The notes: generated by a model from the sequence alone, not told the origin. DNA of 13,798 nucleotides from UBA6065 sp038063975 (GCA_038063975.1 JBBTTY010000014.1:1-13798), one strand, 5' to 3'. Shown: positions 1 through 8,275, counted from the first letter of the stretch. Translations and numbers: made by a program.

Positions 1-26
1 ACAAGAATACCTTTTTGTTTTCAGGA

Positions 27-1829
27 CTACTGCAGATTCTTTTTTGCTGCTTTTATAGCCAAAATCTGTGAAGGGTCTGATGTAATAATCTGATCTTCTG
101 TATATGAAGCAATAATTTTTATGGCCACATGCTTGAGCCCGACAAAAAATATACCCTCGCCCACGTCCGATTCCAGCAAGAGATATTTTTCTTCATCTGT
201 CAGGTTGAAAACTTGCTGTAATTTGTCTATGGAAGACGCTGACTGCTTCAAGAGTACCTGAATAGAAGAGTTTGTGATGATAGGCAGGCCATATGGTGAT
301 TTGAGAAAATCGTCCACGTCTTGGGTGATCGTGGCGACGCCCAGATAATATTTGCGACCGCGCTTTGCAAGCCCGAGCAAGAAAGATGCCGTATCTTCAG
401 ATTTCATCATCCACCACGCTTCATCTATGACGAGCAGACGCTTCTTCAAGTTCTTTCTGATAGCGTTCCATATATAGTGAGTGACTATATACATGGCCAC
501 AGGTTTGAGATCGTCCTCCATGTCGCGCAGAGAGAAAACAATAAATTTTGCACCTATGTCCACATTTGTCGGGCGATTTATGAAACCAGCCCACGTACCT
601 TTTGTATATTTGGTAAGTCTCTGTACGAGTGATTCCCCTCCTTCCATACCAGCGAGCACGAGTTCAAAATCGGAGAGCAAAGGCGCTTCCGTGTTTGTAA
701 AATCGGAATCGGGTGTGATATCTTTCAGGGCATATGTTTCAGTAATTGCCTTATCTATCAGAGCGTCCTCTTCGGCAGTTAGCCCTCCCATCATGATACG
801 GAAAAGTCCGACGAGATTTATGATATTTGAACGCAAAACATCTGCCGGAGACTCATCTTCACGCGGCATCGGCAGGTCAAAAGGATTTATATGATGCTCG
901 GAATTGAGAGAAATATTGAAATATTTTCCTCCAGTGGCTTCGGCCAAATATTCATATTCCTTTTCTGGGTCTATGACGATAACATCCGTATCAAACATGA
1001 GCGTACGGATAATTTCTAGCTTTGTGGCATATGATTTACCTGCGCCAGATTTTGCAAATGTTATGGAGTTGTAGTTTTCTAGGGAAAATCTGTCAAAGAG
1101 AACGAGAGAAGAATTGTGCCTGTTGATTCCGTATAGAATTCCTTTATCAGACGTGAGATCGAAAGAAATAAAAGGAAAGAGAGACGATAGAGGCGAAGAA
1201 TTGAGCTTTGAATGAACGCTTAATTCGTCCGAAGCCGTCGGCAGATTGCTTTTATAACCTTGTTCCTGTTGGAATAAGGCTGGTTTTACATAAACCAATT
1301 TAGATTCCAAAATTGATTTGATTTCTGACTCTGTTTTATCGAGTTCTGATTCGGATTCACCGTAAATTGAAATATAAACGCCGACATCAAAGAGCTTTTC
1401 TTGAGCTTGCTGTAACTGGTCGCGCAAACTCTCGAGATCCTGATAAGCGGTGTCGAGCATAGGATCCCGGACGAGGCCTTTTTGCTCGCGAATTGAAATC
1501 TGGCTTTGAACCTCGGCCACTTTTTTCTGGAATTGACGCAGTACTTTGGCTGTTTCTACTGGATGGATGAAAATAGAGATATTGAATACCTTGTCTAGGT
1601 TTATGATGGGCGCAAACCAGCTCTCATTGAGGAACCTCGGATATGAAATAACAAAAAAACTTCTGACGGTTTTGTCTCCGAGAGACAGTTCTCGAGGAGA
1701 AACCTTTAAAGCCGATGGAGCAATAACGTCTTTTAATTCTAAAATGCCGGCCTCATAAATTTCTTGAGGCAGAATCGGCGCAATGTTTACTTTGCTCTGT
1801 TTCTTCTTTAAAAAATCAAAAAATGCCAT
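27..1829 (-). CDS. virB4: VirB4-family type IV secretion ATPase
   Basis: A 600-residue AAA+-like ATPase expected to energise a type IV secretion or conjugation-like machine at the cytoplasmic face of the membrane. The N-terminal part (about 50-200) has the mixed beta/helical CagE/TrbE/VirB pattern, including a long heptad-like helix at about 92-148. The C-terminal part is the RecA-like motor: Walker A SGAGKS at 261-266, Walker B RLLVIDEAW at 464-472 (D469, E470), and ATITQDVDDF at 499-508, the usual downstream VirB4 motif. It is shorter than typical VirB4 proteins of about 800 residues; the missing N-terminal portion plausibly corresponds to the separate TraC-like gene just upstream, 14 bp away. 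The start is ATG (MAFFDFLKK), preceded by an A-rich stretch without Shine-Dalgarno. It is the last cluster gene visible, and the cluster may continue beyond position 1. Family assignment is firm; the transported substrate is unknown. Confidence 0.93.
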   Translation of the reverse strand: MAFFDFLKKKQSKVNIAPILPQEIYEAGILELKDVIAPSALKVSPRELSLGDKTVRSFFVISYPRFLNESWFAPIINLDKVFNISIFIHPVETAKVLRQFQKKVAEVQSQISIREQKGLVRDPMLDTAYQDLESLRDQLQQAQEKLFDVGVYISIYGESESELDKTESEIKSILESKLVYVKPALFQQEQGYKSNLPTASDELSVHSKLNSSPLSSLFPFISFDLTSDKGILYGINRHNSSLVLFDRFSLENYNSITFAKSGAGKSYATKLEIIRTLMFDTDVIVIDPEKEYEYLAEATGGKYFNISLNSEHHINPFDLPMPREDESPADVLRSNIINLVGLFRIMMGGLTAEEDALIDKAITETYALKDITPDSDFTNTEAPLLSDFELVLAGMEGGESLVQRLTKYTKGTWAGFINRPTNVDIGAKFIVFSLRDMEDDLKPVAMYIVTHYIWNAIRKNLKKRLLVIDEAWWMMKSEDTASFLLGLAKRGRKYYLGVATITQDVDDFLKSPYGLPIITNSSIQVLLKQSASSIDKLQQVFNLTDEEKYLLLESDVGEGIFFVGLKHVAIKIIASYTEDQIITSDPSQILAIKAAKKNLQ

Positions 1830-1843
1830 GTTTTTAAGTTTAT

Positions 1844-2479
1844 TTAAGTCAGAGGAATTGGTTTTTCTGTATCTCCGGGATTGAAAATCTTATAGAAGAG
1901 TTCGACGATTTCTTCTGTGCCCAATTCCACTGTTCTGATGCCACACCGAACCAAGCCTTGAGTGACAACTCCTACCCTCTGCTCCAATTGGCTTCTATGT
2001 TCTTCGAATTCCTCCAATTTTTTCTCGGCGCTCTCGGCCACGGTTTTTTTCTTGCCGAAAGCGCTGGCCACTCCGCCCGATGTGACCATGGCAGGCGTAT
2101 ATGGTACAACCACAAAGAATGTTTTAGTCATTATATTTGAATTTTCTGTGAAATTTTTTATAAACTCTATGTATTCGCGAGTCTGGATTTTTAGTAGATC
2201 ACTTACTTGTTCTTTTTGTCTACCCTCGAGGAGGGCGATATACGGTCTAATGTCTAATTTTCTCGATTGAATGAAAATTTGGATAGAAAAATCGAGAGAG
2301 TTTAGAAAATTTTGGAATTGCATGATGATGGACTGTTGTTCATCCGCTGATTTAAGGGCAAAATTGAGTGAAGATGCCATGACAATGCCACGCAGAGAAT
2401 CGTCTTTGAGAATGACAATTCCCTGCCTAATCTCTTTTATGGGAACGAATTCCTGAGTTGTTTTTGCTTTTACGGCCAT
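1844..2479 (-). CDS. TraC-like protein, companion of the VirB4 ATPase
   Basis: A 211-residue soluble protein that I read as the separately encoded TraC/VirB4 N-terminal-like domain of a type IV secretion system. Visible signatures are FVPIKEIRQGIVILKDD at 11-27, a hydrophobic strand followed by SLNFALKSADEQQ at 37-49, and QFQNFLNSLDFSIQIFIQSR at 54-73, a pattern I recall from TraC-like domains. A charged helix (about 145-170, EKKLEEFEEHRSQLEQR) and a beta segment follow. There are no membrane segments and no Walker motifs, so it is not an ATPase by itself. It probably supports the adjacent VirB4 motor. It lies 26 bp after prgI and 14 bp before virB4, consistent with one operon. The family assignment rests on remembered motif patterns and context. 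Confidence 0.75.
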   Translation of the reverse strand: MAVKAKTTQEFVPIKEIRQGIVILKDDSLRGIVMASSLNFALKSADEQQSIIMQFQNFLNSLDFSIQIFIQSRKLDIRPYIALLEGRQKEQVSDLLKIQTREYIEFIKNFTENSNIMTKTFFVVVPYTPAMVTSGGVASAFGKKKTVAESAEKKLEEFEEHRSQLEQRVGVVTQGLVRCGIRTVELGTEEIVELFYKIFNPGDTEKPIPLT

Positions 2480-2499
2480 GAATATTTTTTACTCAAATC

Positions 2500-2505
2500 A
2501 TTATA
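2500..2505 (-). promoter_or_regulatory. Possible internal -10 (TATAAT) ahead of the TraC-like gene
   Basis: A perfect TATAAT on the minus strand lies immediately after the prgI stop codon. It would give a start about 14 bases before the TraC-like ATG. No -35 match is evident, and AT-rich gaps produce such hexamers by chance, so this is a weak call. Confidence 0.25.
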
Positions 2506-2949
2506 CTAAAACGTCTGTTTACCCGCTTGATTCTGGGCAGGGTTCTGGCTCTGTTTGATGTCTAGGCTCCATGCGAGGTCTTTTAATTTGCTGTCAGAGA
2601 GTTTTGGCACATAGAACTCCGAACTGGATGACGGTTGGCCGACCACGTTTTTTGTCTCTATCGGTTTATCTACTTTCTTCCAAATATAAAGTTTGCTGCC
2701 TAAATAATAATTGAAAGCCGCCTCCACGACGCCTATGAATGGTTTGTTGTTGATTTTATAAAAAGCTAGAGCTAGAGCAAATCCTATGACGGGTAAAATA
2801 AATATGGCACTGACAAACAGATTACCCACAAATGTGTAAATGATGAAAGAAAGCCCCGCCCCGCCGAGGAGGTATATAAATTGCTTTAGAGTGAGCGGGC
2901 CGAAAATCTTGTCTTCTACTTCTATGAATTGAGGAACTTGGAAGCGCAT
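2506..2949 (-). CDS. prgI: PrgI family (VirB3-like) inner-membrane protein
   Basis: A small membrane protein of 147 residues from the ATG at 2949. It begins MRFQVPQFIEVEDKIFGPLT, the characteristic N-terminus of PrgI proteins of Gram-positive-type conjugation systems. Two adjacent hydrophobic segments follow (LKQFIYLLGGAGLSFIIYTF and LFVSAIFILPVIGFALALAF), then a KPFIGVVEAAFNYYLGSKLYIWKK segment (named by ends only: KPFIG to IWKK) and a polar tail rich in Ser, Gln and Lys. PrgI corresponds to VirB3 and normally works next to VirB4, as here. The open frame extends to a TTG at 2967, but those upstream codons contain a TATAAT box ending exactly six bases before the ATG, so I chose the ATG. There is no Shine-Dalgarno, and the transcript may be leaderless. 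Confidence 0.9.
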   Translation of the reverse strand: MRFQVPQFIEVEDKIFGPLTLKQFIYLLGGAGLSFIIYTFVGNLFVSAIFILPVIGFALALAFYKINNKPFIGVVEAAFNYYLGSKLYIWKKVDKPIETKNVVGQPSSSSEFYVPKLSDSKLKDLAWSLDIKQSQNPAQNQAGKQTF

Positions 2950-2955
2950 GAATAC

Positions 2956-2961
2956 ATTATA
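2956..2961 (-). promoter_or_regulatory. TATAAT -10 box placing transcription start on the prgI ATG
   Basis: On the minus strand a perfect TATAAT is followed by six bases (GTATTC) and then the prgI ATG, so the predicted +1 is the A of the start codon. TG directly precedes the box. No convincing -35 is seen at 16-18 bp. It sits in the 19-bp gap after the 223-aa gene, so it would be an internal promoter of the secretion cluster. Confidence 0.5.
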
Positions 2962-2968
2962 CAACAAA

Positions 2969-3640
2969 TTACTTTATCGGCTCCCGATATGGATCATTTG
3001 TATAATTTTTTGGCCCATCTTTTGAATCAGGTGTGACGTTTATTCTCTGACTCGGCAAACTGACAGTTTCGGTCAATTTTCCGGCTATAAACTCAGAAGC
3101 CACAGTGTCTCTCGTGCCAACATTTTCCAAAGTATTTGTCTCAGCACTTACCTTTGTTGTTGGCACGTTTATAATTTCCCTCGGTTTCGCCGGTCCGGGA
3201 ACTGTCTGATCGGCAATAGATATAGGATGCACCGCAGGCGTTGGGTTCTCTATTTCGGCCAAAATATTTTCTCTAGAATCGCTGTTTAGCATTGAAGAAT
3301 TTTCAAATGATTCTTTTTCTGTCGGTGCCATTTCTTTTAAATTTTCTCTAATTGCCAAAGATACTTTGTCGTTTATATTTTGTGTAACAACATGAGCGAC
3401 GACAGCATCGATTTTGAGATTATTTTTTATGTTTTTCTCAAAATTTTCAATTGGTTCTATCCCGAGAAGCACTAAAAGAGTTTCTGTATACAAATCACCA
3501 GATTGGTCTATATGAAGACCATTCTCCTCTGCGATTTTTTCCATAATCTCGGACAAAGGAATAGACTTTAGAGCTCGTTTAGTATCAACTGGTAAAAGTT
3601 GATATCGTTCCTTTATTATTTTTTCAGTTTCTTGATCCAT
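2969..3640 (-). CDS. Conserved hypothetical protein of the secretion cluster
   Basis: A 223-residue protein with no membrane segment or signal peptide. The N-terminal half (1 to about 110) is a compact helical domain: ERYQLLPVDTKRALKSIPL, then EIMEKIAEENGLHID, ETLLVLLGIEPIENFEKNI and a helix around VAHVVTQNINDKVSLAIREN. The C-terminal half is low-complexity, rich in Pro, Thr, Ser and Asn, and probably disordered. I recall similar helical domains next to type IV secretion genes in CPR genomes but know no function. It lies 9 bp after the TrbL-like gene and 19 bp before prgI, suggesting a cytoplasmic accessory of the same machine. The start is ATG, preceded by ACAATAAAA with no Shine-Dalgarno. 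The gene is real; its role is unknown. Confidence 0.8.
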   Translation of the reverse strand: MDQETEKIIKERYQLLPVDTKRALKSIPLSEIMEKIAEENGLHIDQSGDLYTETLLVLLGIEPIENFEKNIKNNLKIDAVVAHVVTQNINDKVSLAIRENLKEMAPTEKESFENSSMLNSDSRENILAEIENPTPAVHPISIADQTVPGPAKPREIINVPTTKVSAETNTLENVGTRDTVASEFIAGKLTETVSLPSQRINVTPDSKDGPKNYTNDPYREPIK

Positions 3641-3649
3641 TTTTATTGT

Positions 3650-5788
3650 TTAAATTACTGGTGTTCCACCTCCTCCTGGTGCTGGAGCTGGTGGAGTCTT
3701 CGCACCACCAGCGGCGTCTTCTCCTGCACCTTCGTCAAGCCCAGCGATAATATCTTTTATTTTTTCTTGATTTTTCTTTTTTTCGCCCTCTTTCATCACG
3801 TCTCGTAATTTATTGGCAATTTTCTTTTGATCTCCGACATATTGTTTTGCTGAGAATCTTCCTAATCCAAAGGTACCGACGGTGGCAGCTGCACCCAAAG
3901 CTGTTGCTATAGCCCCACTTACTGTTTTTGTCTGTTCCGTTATGTTTTTTATGTACTCTTTCCTTTCTATCTCGTTTAGAGGGATAGACATGGTTTGTGC
4001 GACATTCATTCCAAAACCACTTTCAGCCTCCCTGGTCGCTCTGCCCTGTCTCATTGCTGCTTCCATTGCGACAATTTCTTCTCTTGACTTTTTTTGCTCC
4101 TTCATGAGTTTCAACCCATCCTCTTGAGCTCTGAGTATTTTCTTTTGGATTTCAAATGCCTCATCACTATTTATTGCAGATTTAACTTTATTAAGTTCTT
4201 TTTGAGCGTCATCCCTTTCTTTTATGAGACGTTCTTGTCTCGGTCGGTCATAGCCTTTGAATGCGGGGTTTTTTATCATCCCATTGAGCGCTTTGAGATC
4301 CTCGTAGTGAGTCATATATACTTCTCCATATTCTCCGTGTTCCTGATACGCAGTAGCTTCTGCCCTATCCAGATATTCTTTTGCTGGTTTTGTATCTTTT
4401 GGTTTTGCGGCGATATTTTTCTGAGCATCTTCTTGTTCCTTGGTCATATCTTTGATCATTGTCTTATAACCTTTATCTCCTTTTATACCAAGACCAAGTC
4501 CTGCACGTGTATCAAAATGATAGTCTGCAACACCACTTAACCTGCTTTGCACGCCACCAGCAATAAATCCTTTTATACCTCCACCGGCAACTTTTTCGTT
4601 GAGCCATGTGTTGTTAGCCATTCGTGCCGCAGTACCGCCGATAGCAAGTTTGCCTACTAGAGCCGCTCCCCCACCCGCAACTCCGACTGCAAGTTTTCCT
4701 AACCCCTCTGCCATACCACCCAATGTCTTGCCCATTTCCCCACTATTTTCTTTTGCGATTTTGAGTGTGGCGTGCAGCAGAAATATAATAATAAAGTATT
4801 GAAAATACAAAGAAATGTTATTAGAAATAATACTTTTGTAAGATTCTGTATTTAGAAATTGAAGACTGTTGATAAATTGGAGAGATATGTAAAGCATAAG
4901 CATGAATGCGATAGGAAAAATTGCGGCGCTCAAAAGCTCGTCTCTCCATCGGTCAGAGTGTTGTTTTAGTTGAGGTAAAAGTCCACCCATAAACCCTATA
5001 GGTGAAAATACCATGAGGAATAACAAAGTTATACTGCGAGCCAGAAACATAATGGCACAATATGCAAATATGTATGTCGCAATCAAGACGGTAGCGAGCC
5101 GGATGAATTGGCCCATAGTGCTGTTTTCAGGATTGTTAAAAAAATTCTTGTTTGCTGTGTTTGCATTTGCTGTTGCATTACTTCCACCAGACCAAAGCTG
5201 TATTATACCCAATCGTTTGTTTATGAGATCTGTCAAGCTCGGATTTTTACTTGAGTTTTGTGCTTTATTAACTTCAAGTGTTGTTAAAACTCCGCTATAG
5301 AGCCAGTTGCCAAATACATTGCTGACATCAATAACGACTTTTGTAAAGAAAAGGCTAAAGTTTATGAGAAGTGCCGCGATAATTACTTTTGTTAAAAGAT
5401 CCTTTGTATGAAATCCCACACTTCCCTTGACGATGGTTCCGAGACTTATGTATATGAGGATAAATATAAAAAATATATTTGCTATGTCTCGTACAATGAC
5501 CCAACCGAGATTTATTGCTGGAGACATGCTGAATATATAAGCAGTATGAAGACTGAATGCGACGGCGGCATCAAAAAGAAGACCAACAAGAGAAAATATA
5601 CCAGCGGCTAGAGGTAATATTATTATTTCCATTAATGTTCTCGTTCCGATATTGAAAAGATCAACCCAACCTTCCATTGAAGTAGGTATAAAGGCATACG
5701 CGCTCTCCGGCACCGCCAAAAAAACCGCCGTGAGGGAGAGGGGGATGAGGACTGTTTTTTTATTTAGTTTTTTAAAGAAGAGAGGCAT
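3650..5788 (-). CDS. TrbL/VirB6-like polytopic membrane protein
   Basis: A 712-residue membrane protein that would form the inner-membrane channel component of a type IV secretion-like system. An N-terminal hydrophobic segment (12-32, ending ESAYA) could be a signal peptide. Further hydrophobic segments lie at about 53-75, 95-120, 130-150, 228-250, 252-272, 285-305 and 325-343, the many-helix layout of the TrbL/VirB6 group. After these come a Gly/Ala-rich linker (355-415) and a long charged helical region (440-620), predicted by eye to include coiled coil (EIQKKILRAQEDGLKLMKEQ). A hydrophobic Ala/Gly stretch (623-645) and a Pro/Gly tail complete it. The large C-terminal extension is its main peculiarity. 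It starts 6 bp after the preceding stop and is likely co-transcribed. No Shine-Dalgarno; a TACAAT at 5797-5802 could start transcription two bases before the ATG. The exact family is less certain than the topology. Confidence 0.8.
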   Translation of the reverse strand: MPLFFKKLNKKTVLIPLSLTAVFLAVPESAYAFIPTSMEGWVDLFNIGTRTLMEIIILPLAAGIFSLVGLLFDAAVAFSLHTAYIFSMSPAINLGWVIVRDIANIFFIFILIYISLGTIVKGSVGFHTKDLLTKVIIAALLINFSLFFTKVVIDVSNVFGNWLYSGVLTTLEVNKAQNSSKNPSLTDLINKRLGIIQLWSGGSNATANANTANKNFFNNPENSTMGQFIRLATVLIATYIFAYCAIMFLARSITLLFLMVFSPIGFMGGLLPQLKQHSDRWRDELLSAAIFPIAFMLMLYISLQFINSLQFLNTESYKSIISNNISLYFQYFIIIFLLHATLKIAKENSGEMGKTLGGMAEGLGKLAVGVAGGGAALVGKLAIGGTAARMANNTWLNEKVAGGGIKGFIAGGVQSRLSGVADYHFDTRAGLGLGIKGDKGYKTMIKDMTKEQEDAQKNIAAKPKDTKPAKEYLDRAEATAYQEHGEYGEVYMTHYEDLKALNGMIKNPAFKGYDRPRQERLIKERDDAQKELNKVKSAINSDEAFEIQKKILRAQEDGLKLMKEQKKSREEIVAMEAAMRQGRATREAESGFGMNVAQTMSIPLNEIERKEYIKNITEQTKTVSGAIATALGAAATVGTFGLGRFSAKQYVGDQKKIANKLRDVMKEGEKKKNQEKIKDIIAGLDEGAGEDAAGGAKTPPAPAPGGGGTPVI

Positions 5789-5794
5789 TTGATT

Positions 5795-7336
5795 TTATTG
5801 TACTATGAAGCTTGACGATTCTTTTTTCAGAATGTTATTTTCTCCGTCAGAAACAATCATTTCAATTATGTACGAACCAGAAATTCCGGCTTTTTTACTG
5901 CCTGTGAGCTTGAATGTGAATCGCGAGCTTCCGTTTACAGAGATTTTTAACCACTTTATGTTTGCGTCAGTTGTTGAATTGATATCCTGAAAAGCGATAT
6001 TGCCATCTCGGCCGTATCCTATCCGAGGAGATGTGAGGACGTTTTGGAATGGTACGGTAGAACCTAAATGTTTCAGTGTCATAGTGACACTCAAATTTGA
6101 CGCAGAATAATTACTCGTCAGATCTACTGTATACGAGAGAGGGTTTGATGCGGTAATTGTGGAATTGGAATTTGTCACAGACCAATTGAGACTCTGTTCT
6201 TCTGGAGGAATAATATCTGTTGTATTATCTTGTGGTGTATCATTAATTTCTATTGGCTCGGGTTCTGTAAAATATGGCGCTAATTCGGCGTTTGTTTGTC
6301 CCAGACTACTATCGATTGCTGCCGATAATGACGGATCATTATTATTTGCTTTGATTGCTTCATCATAATTTATAGATCCAAACCTCATAGTCTGTTTTTC
6401 GTTCGGTGCTTTTTTGCCACCAAGCAGACCAACTGTACCGTTGACGATTTGTTTCGTAAATTGATTTGCCAGAGCGTCTAAAATAGCGTTTAGGTTATCT
6501 GCAACCGCTAATTGATCGATTCCTGCACCGAGAGTTTTTGATAAATAACCCTCGACAATTTTTCCCGGTGTAGTTTTTTCGCAGAATTCTTCATCTGTTT
6601 GTGGATCTTTTCCGCATTTTTCCCAATCTTTGAAGCCACTGCCCCAATCCAAATACGTTTTGTCTATGTATTTTGCGTCTGCGATTTTCTTTGAAACTTC
6701 ATCTTGAGCCAAGACAAAAGCACCATATTGATTGTTTTGTGGAACTGTCGTAACTTCAAGCCATCTATCCCAACCTGTGCCGTTGTTGTTATTTGCGAAA
6801 CCACCTACATTGTTTATCGCTTCAGATAGAGTACATGCCGATTTTTCTCTAAATGGTCTATAACTTTGAGCGAGTTGTACACTAACCTGAAAAGCAAAAG
6901 GCTGACAGAGAAAAGTGGCTTCTTTCAGTAAGAAGTCTCCTATGACAGAATCGGCTGTGTCAGTCATCAATCCTCGGAAATCTTTGACAAATCCAGGGTT
7001 GCCCTTAAAACCAGAATTAATCCACTCGATCGTACTGGCAGTGATGTTATAAAGCATAGCTTTGGCGAGCTGGGTGACGAGAGGTTCTATGACACAATCC
7101 TGTATGAAACTACCAGCAATTTCAGTTTCTATAGCATCAGTTTGTTCGACTGGTACTCTATTCTTTCCAGTAAGTTTTTTTACAACCTTGTTTATTCCCA
7201 GAGCCGCTCCAATTCTTACGATACAATCATTACCTGCCGCTGATGCTTTTTTAGGATAGAAAAGCAGTGCGCTCGGTATTAAAAGTGAGACGATGATAAA
7301 ACAAAAGACGGCTTTTTTGTAAAAACGAGAAAACAT
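5795..7336 (-). CDS. Secreted cysteine-containing protein of the secretion cluster
   Basis: A 513-residue exported protein. A signal peptide is clear: basic MFSRFYKK, a hydrophobic core at 9-27, and likely cleavage near ASAA (31-34). Six cysteines remain after cleavage (38, 81, 144, 168, 241, 252), enough for three disulfides. The middle contains TIEWINSGFKGNPGFVKDF (102-120), a motif I recall from secreted proteins beside CPR type IV-like loci. Residues about 255-345 are helical. After an acidic/Pro linker (355-382), residues 383-513 are strand-rich and end SYIIEMIVSDGENN..., resembling an Ig-like fold. This suggests a surface or periplasm-side partner of the channel protein encoded 6 bp downstream; a VirB5-like or adhesin role is speculation. 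The start codon sits in a potential hairpin. Function unknown. Confidence 0.82.
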   Translation of the reverse strand: MFSRFYKKAVFCFIIVSLLIPSALLFYPKKASAAGNDCIVRIGAALGINKVVKKLTGKNRVPVEQTDAIETEIAGSFIQDCVIEPLVTQLAKAMLYNITASTIEWINSGFKGNPGFVKDFRGLMTDTADSVIGDFLLKEATFLCQPFAFQVSVQLAQSYRPFREKSACTLSEAINNVGGFANNNNGTGWDRWLEVTTVPQNNQYGAFVLAQDEVSKKIADAKYIDKTYLDWGSGFKDWEKCGKDPQTDEEFCEKTTPGKIVEGYLSKTLGAGIDQLAVADNLNAILDALANQFTKQIVNGTVGLLGGKKAPNEKQTMRFGSINYDEAIKANNNDPSLSAAIDSSLGQTNAELAPYFTEPEPIEINDTPQDNTTDIIPPEEQSLNWSVTNSNSTITASNPLSYTVDLTSNYSASNLSVTMTLKHLGSTVPFQNVLTSPRIGYGRDGNIAFQDINSTTDANIKWLKISVNGSSRFTFKLTGSKKAGISGSYIIEMIVSDGENNILKKESSSFIVQ

Positions 7337-7354
7337 TATCTCGAAAACGATAAT
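7335..7354 (-). promoter_or_regulatory. Hairpin overlapping the start codon of the secreted-protein gene
   Basis: In the minus-strand RNA, ATTATC just upstream pairs with GATAAT, whose last two bases are the first two of the ATG at 7336. The loop is eight bases. The stem is 6 bp and AU-rich, hence weak, but it would cover the start region. No Shine-Dalgarno is present. A regulatory role is speculative. Confidence 0.25.
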
Positions 7355-7364
7355 CGTCTAGATA

Positions 7365-7370
7365 ATTATA
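7365..7370 (-). promoter_or_regulatory. Possible -10 (TATAAT) ahead of the secreted-protein gene
   Basis: A perfect TATAAT on the minus strand starts just after the stop of the 300-aa gene. The predicted +1 is near 7358, giving a leader of about 22 bases that contains the start-codon hairpin. A partial -35 (GTTACA, 7387-7392) stands 16 bp upstream, inside the preceding gene. Confidence 0.4.
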
Positions 7371-7372
7371 CA

Positions 7373-8275
7373 CTATTCCACAAAGATGTAACCCGATTCT
7401 GTTGATGAAAATACGACGTTTTGTTTTTTGAAATAAGCACTCATTGCTTTGGTTGAAAGTTCGAGAGATTTCAGGCCATCCTCGTATCGCAGGATCATTT
7501 TTGTAGCGCCCACAGGATCGGTTGCGAGTATTGACATGCCTTTTACACCCTCGATCATGGCAGAGAGAGAATTGAGGAGAGAAATATGGGCATTTTTGAG
7601 TGGTGTGGGAGTTTCTATAACAGCTATATTATTGCGAATTTTTTCATAGCGAGCTATATTTAAAGCCAATTTTTGGAGATCTTCGTTTTTCTCTGTTTCA
7701 TATACTCTATTTACAATAACAAGCTCATTTTCATAGTCTTTTGGCATAGGTTCATCGAATATCATGCCGAGAGTATTGCCATATTTCTTTATTTCAGCTA
7801 GAGATGTCGTGTTTAAAACCCTTATGTCCCTTTCCGTATAGACTCTTTCGCTTACAGATCCTCCATAATCCGTGGCCAAAAGCTTATTTACAAGTATCAG
7901 TCCCGTGTTTTCATCTATAGGAGCTCCAGATTCTTTTAATTTTACATATTGTGTGAGAAATTCTCTAGCGAAACGGTCTGTTGCTGTGAGAGGTTTTTCA
8001 GGAGTCTTCACTTCCGATGCTTTTTGTTCGAGATTTTTTATAATGTCCTCCGTGGTTGTACCGAGATTCAAGTTTTTGAGCGTGTTTTCCCAGTCGGGAT
8101 TGTCCAATTGACCATTTTTCAAAGCATTTTGAACACTGGCATCAGCTATGAGATCTACTTTGGAGCTCATACTGTCAGTTTTTGTTGTTTTGAATTTGAA
8201 AATAGTCGCACCGACTATGATTATCATAGCGAGGAGGAGAGAAATACCGATTTTTGTGCTGAGGAATCTTAACAT
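7373..8275 (-). CDS. Membrane-anchored hypothetical protein, first gene of the cluster
   Basis: A 300-residue protein with one N-terminal hydrophobic segment (about 10-27, IGISLLLAMIIIVGATIF) after MLRFLSTK. There is no obvious signal peptidase site before FKFKTTKTDS, so it is probably a signal anchor with the rest outside the membrane. The remainder looks mainly helical, with segments such as RFAREFLTQYVKLKESGAPI, then ALNIARYEKIRNNIAVIETP and a helix around LKSLELSTKAMSAYFKKQN. No cysteine or enzymatic motif is seen and I do not recognise the family. It heads the minus-strand secretion-like cluster, 36 bp before the secreted cysteine protein, which suggests an envelope accessory part. The start is ATG with an extended -10 element six bases upstream and no Shine-Dalgarno. 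Confidence 0.8.
   Translation of the reverse strand: MLRFLSTKIGISLLLAMIIIVGATIFKFKTTKTDSMSSKVDLIADASVQNALKNGQLDNPDWENTLKNLNLGTTTEDIIKNLEQKASEVKTPEKPLTATDRFAREFLTQYVKLKESGAPIDENTGLILVNKLLATDYGGSVSERVYTERDIRVLNTTSLAEIKKYGNTLGMIFDEPMPKDYENELVIVNRVYETEKNEDLQKLALNIARYEKIRNNIAVIETPTPLKNAHISLLNSLSAMIEGVKGMSILATDPVGATKMILRYEDGLKSLELSTKAMSAYFKKQNVVFSSTESGYIFVE

Noticed and set aside
2950..2967. TTG start for prgI adding six residues
   Set aside because: The upstream codons contain a TATAAT box and the family N-terminus begins at the ATG (MRFQVPQF), so the longer form is unlikely.
4094..4540. 148-codon plus-strand open frame opposite the TrbL-like gene
   Set aside because: Antisense to a well-supported gene, with Phe/Cys/Ile-rich composition typical of the complement of AT-rich coding DNA.
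7949..8272. 107-codon plus-strand open frame opposite the 300-aa gene
   Set aside because: Antisense shadow without motif or start signal; composition (Phe, Cys, Ser) looks non-coding.
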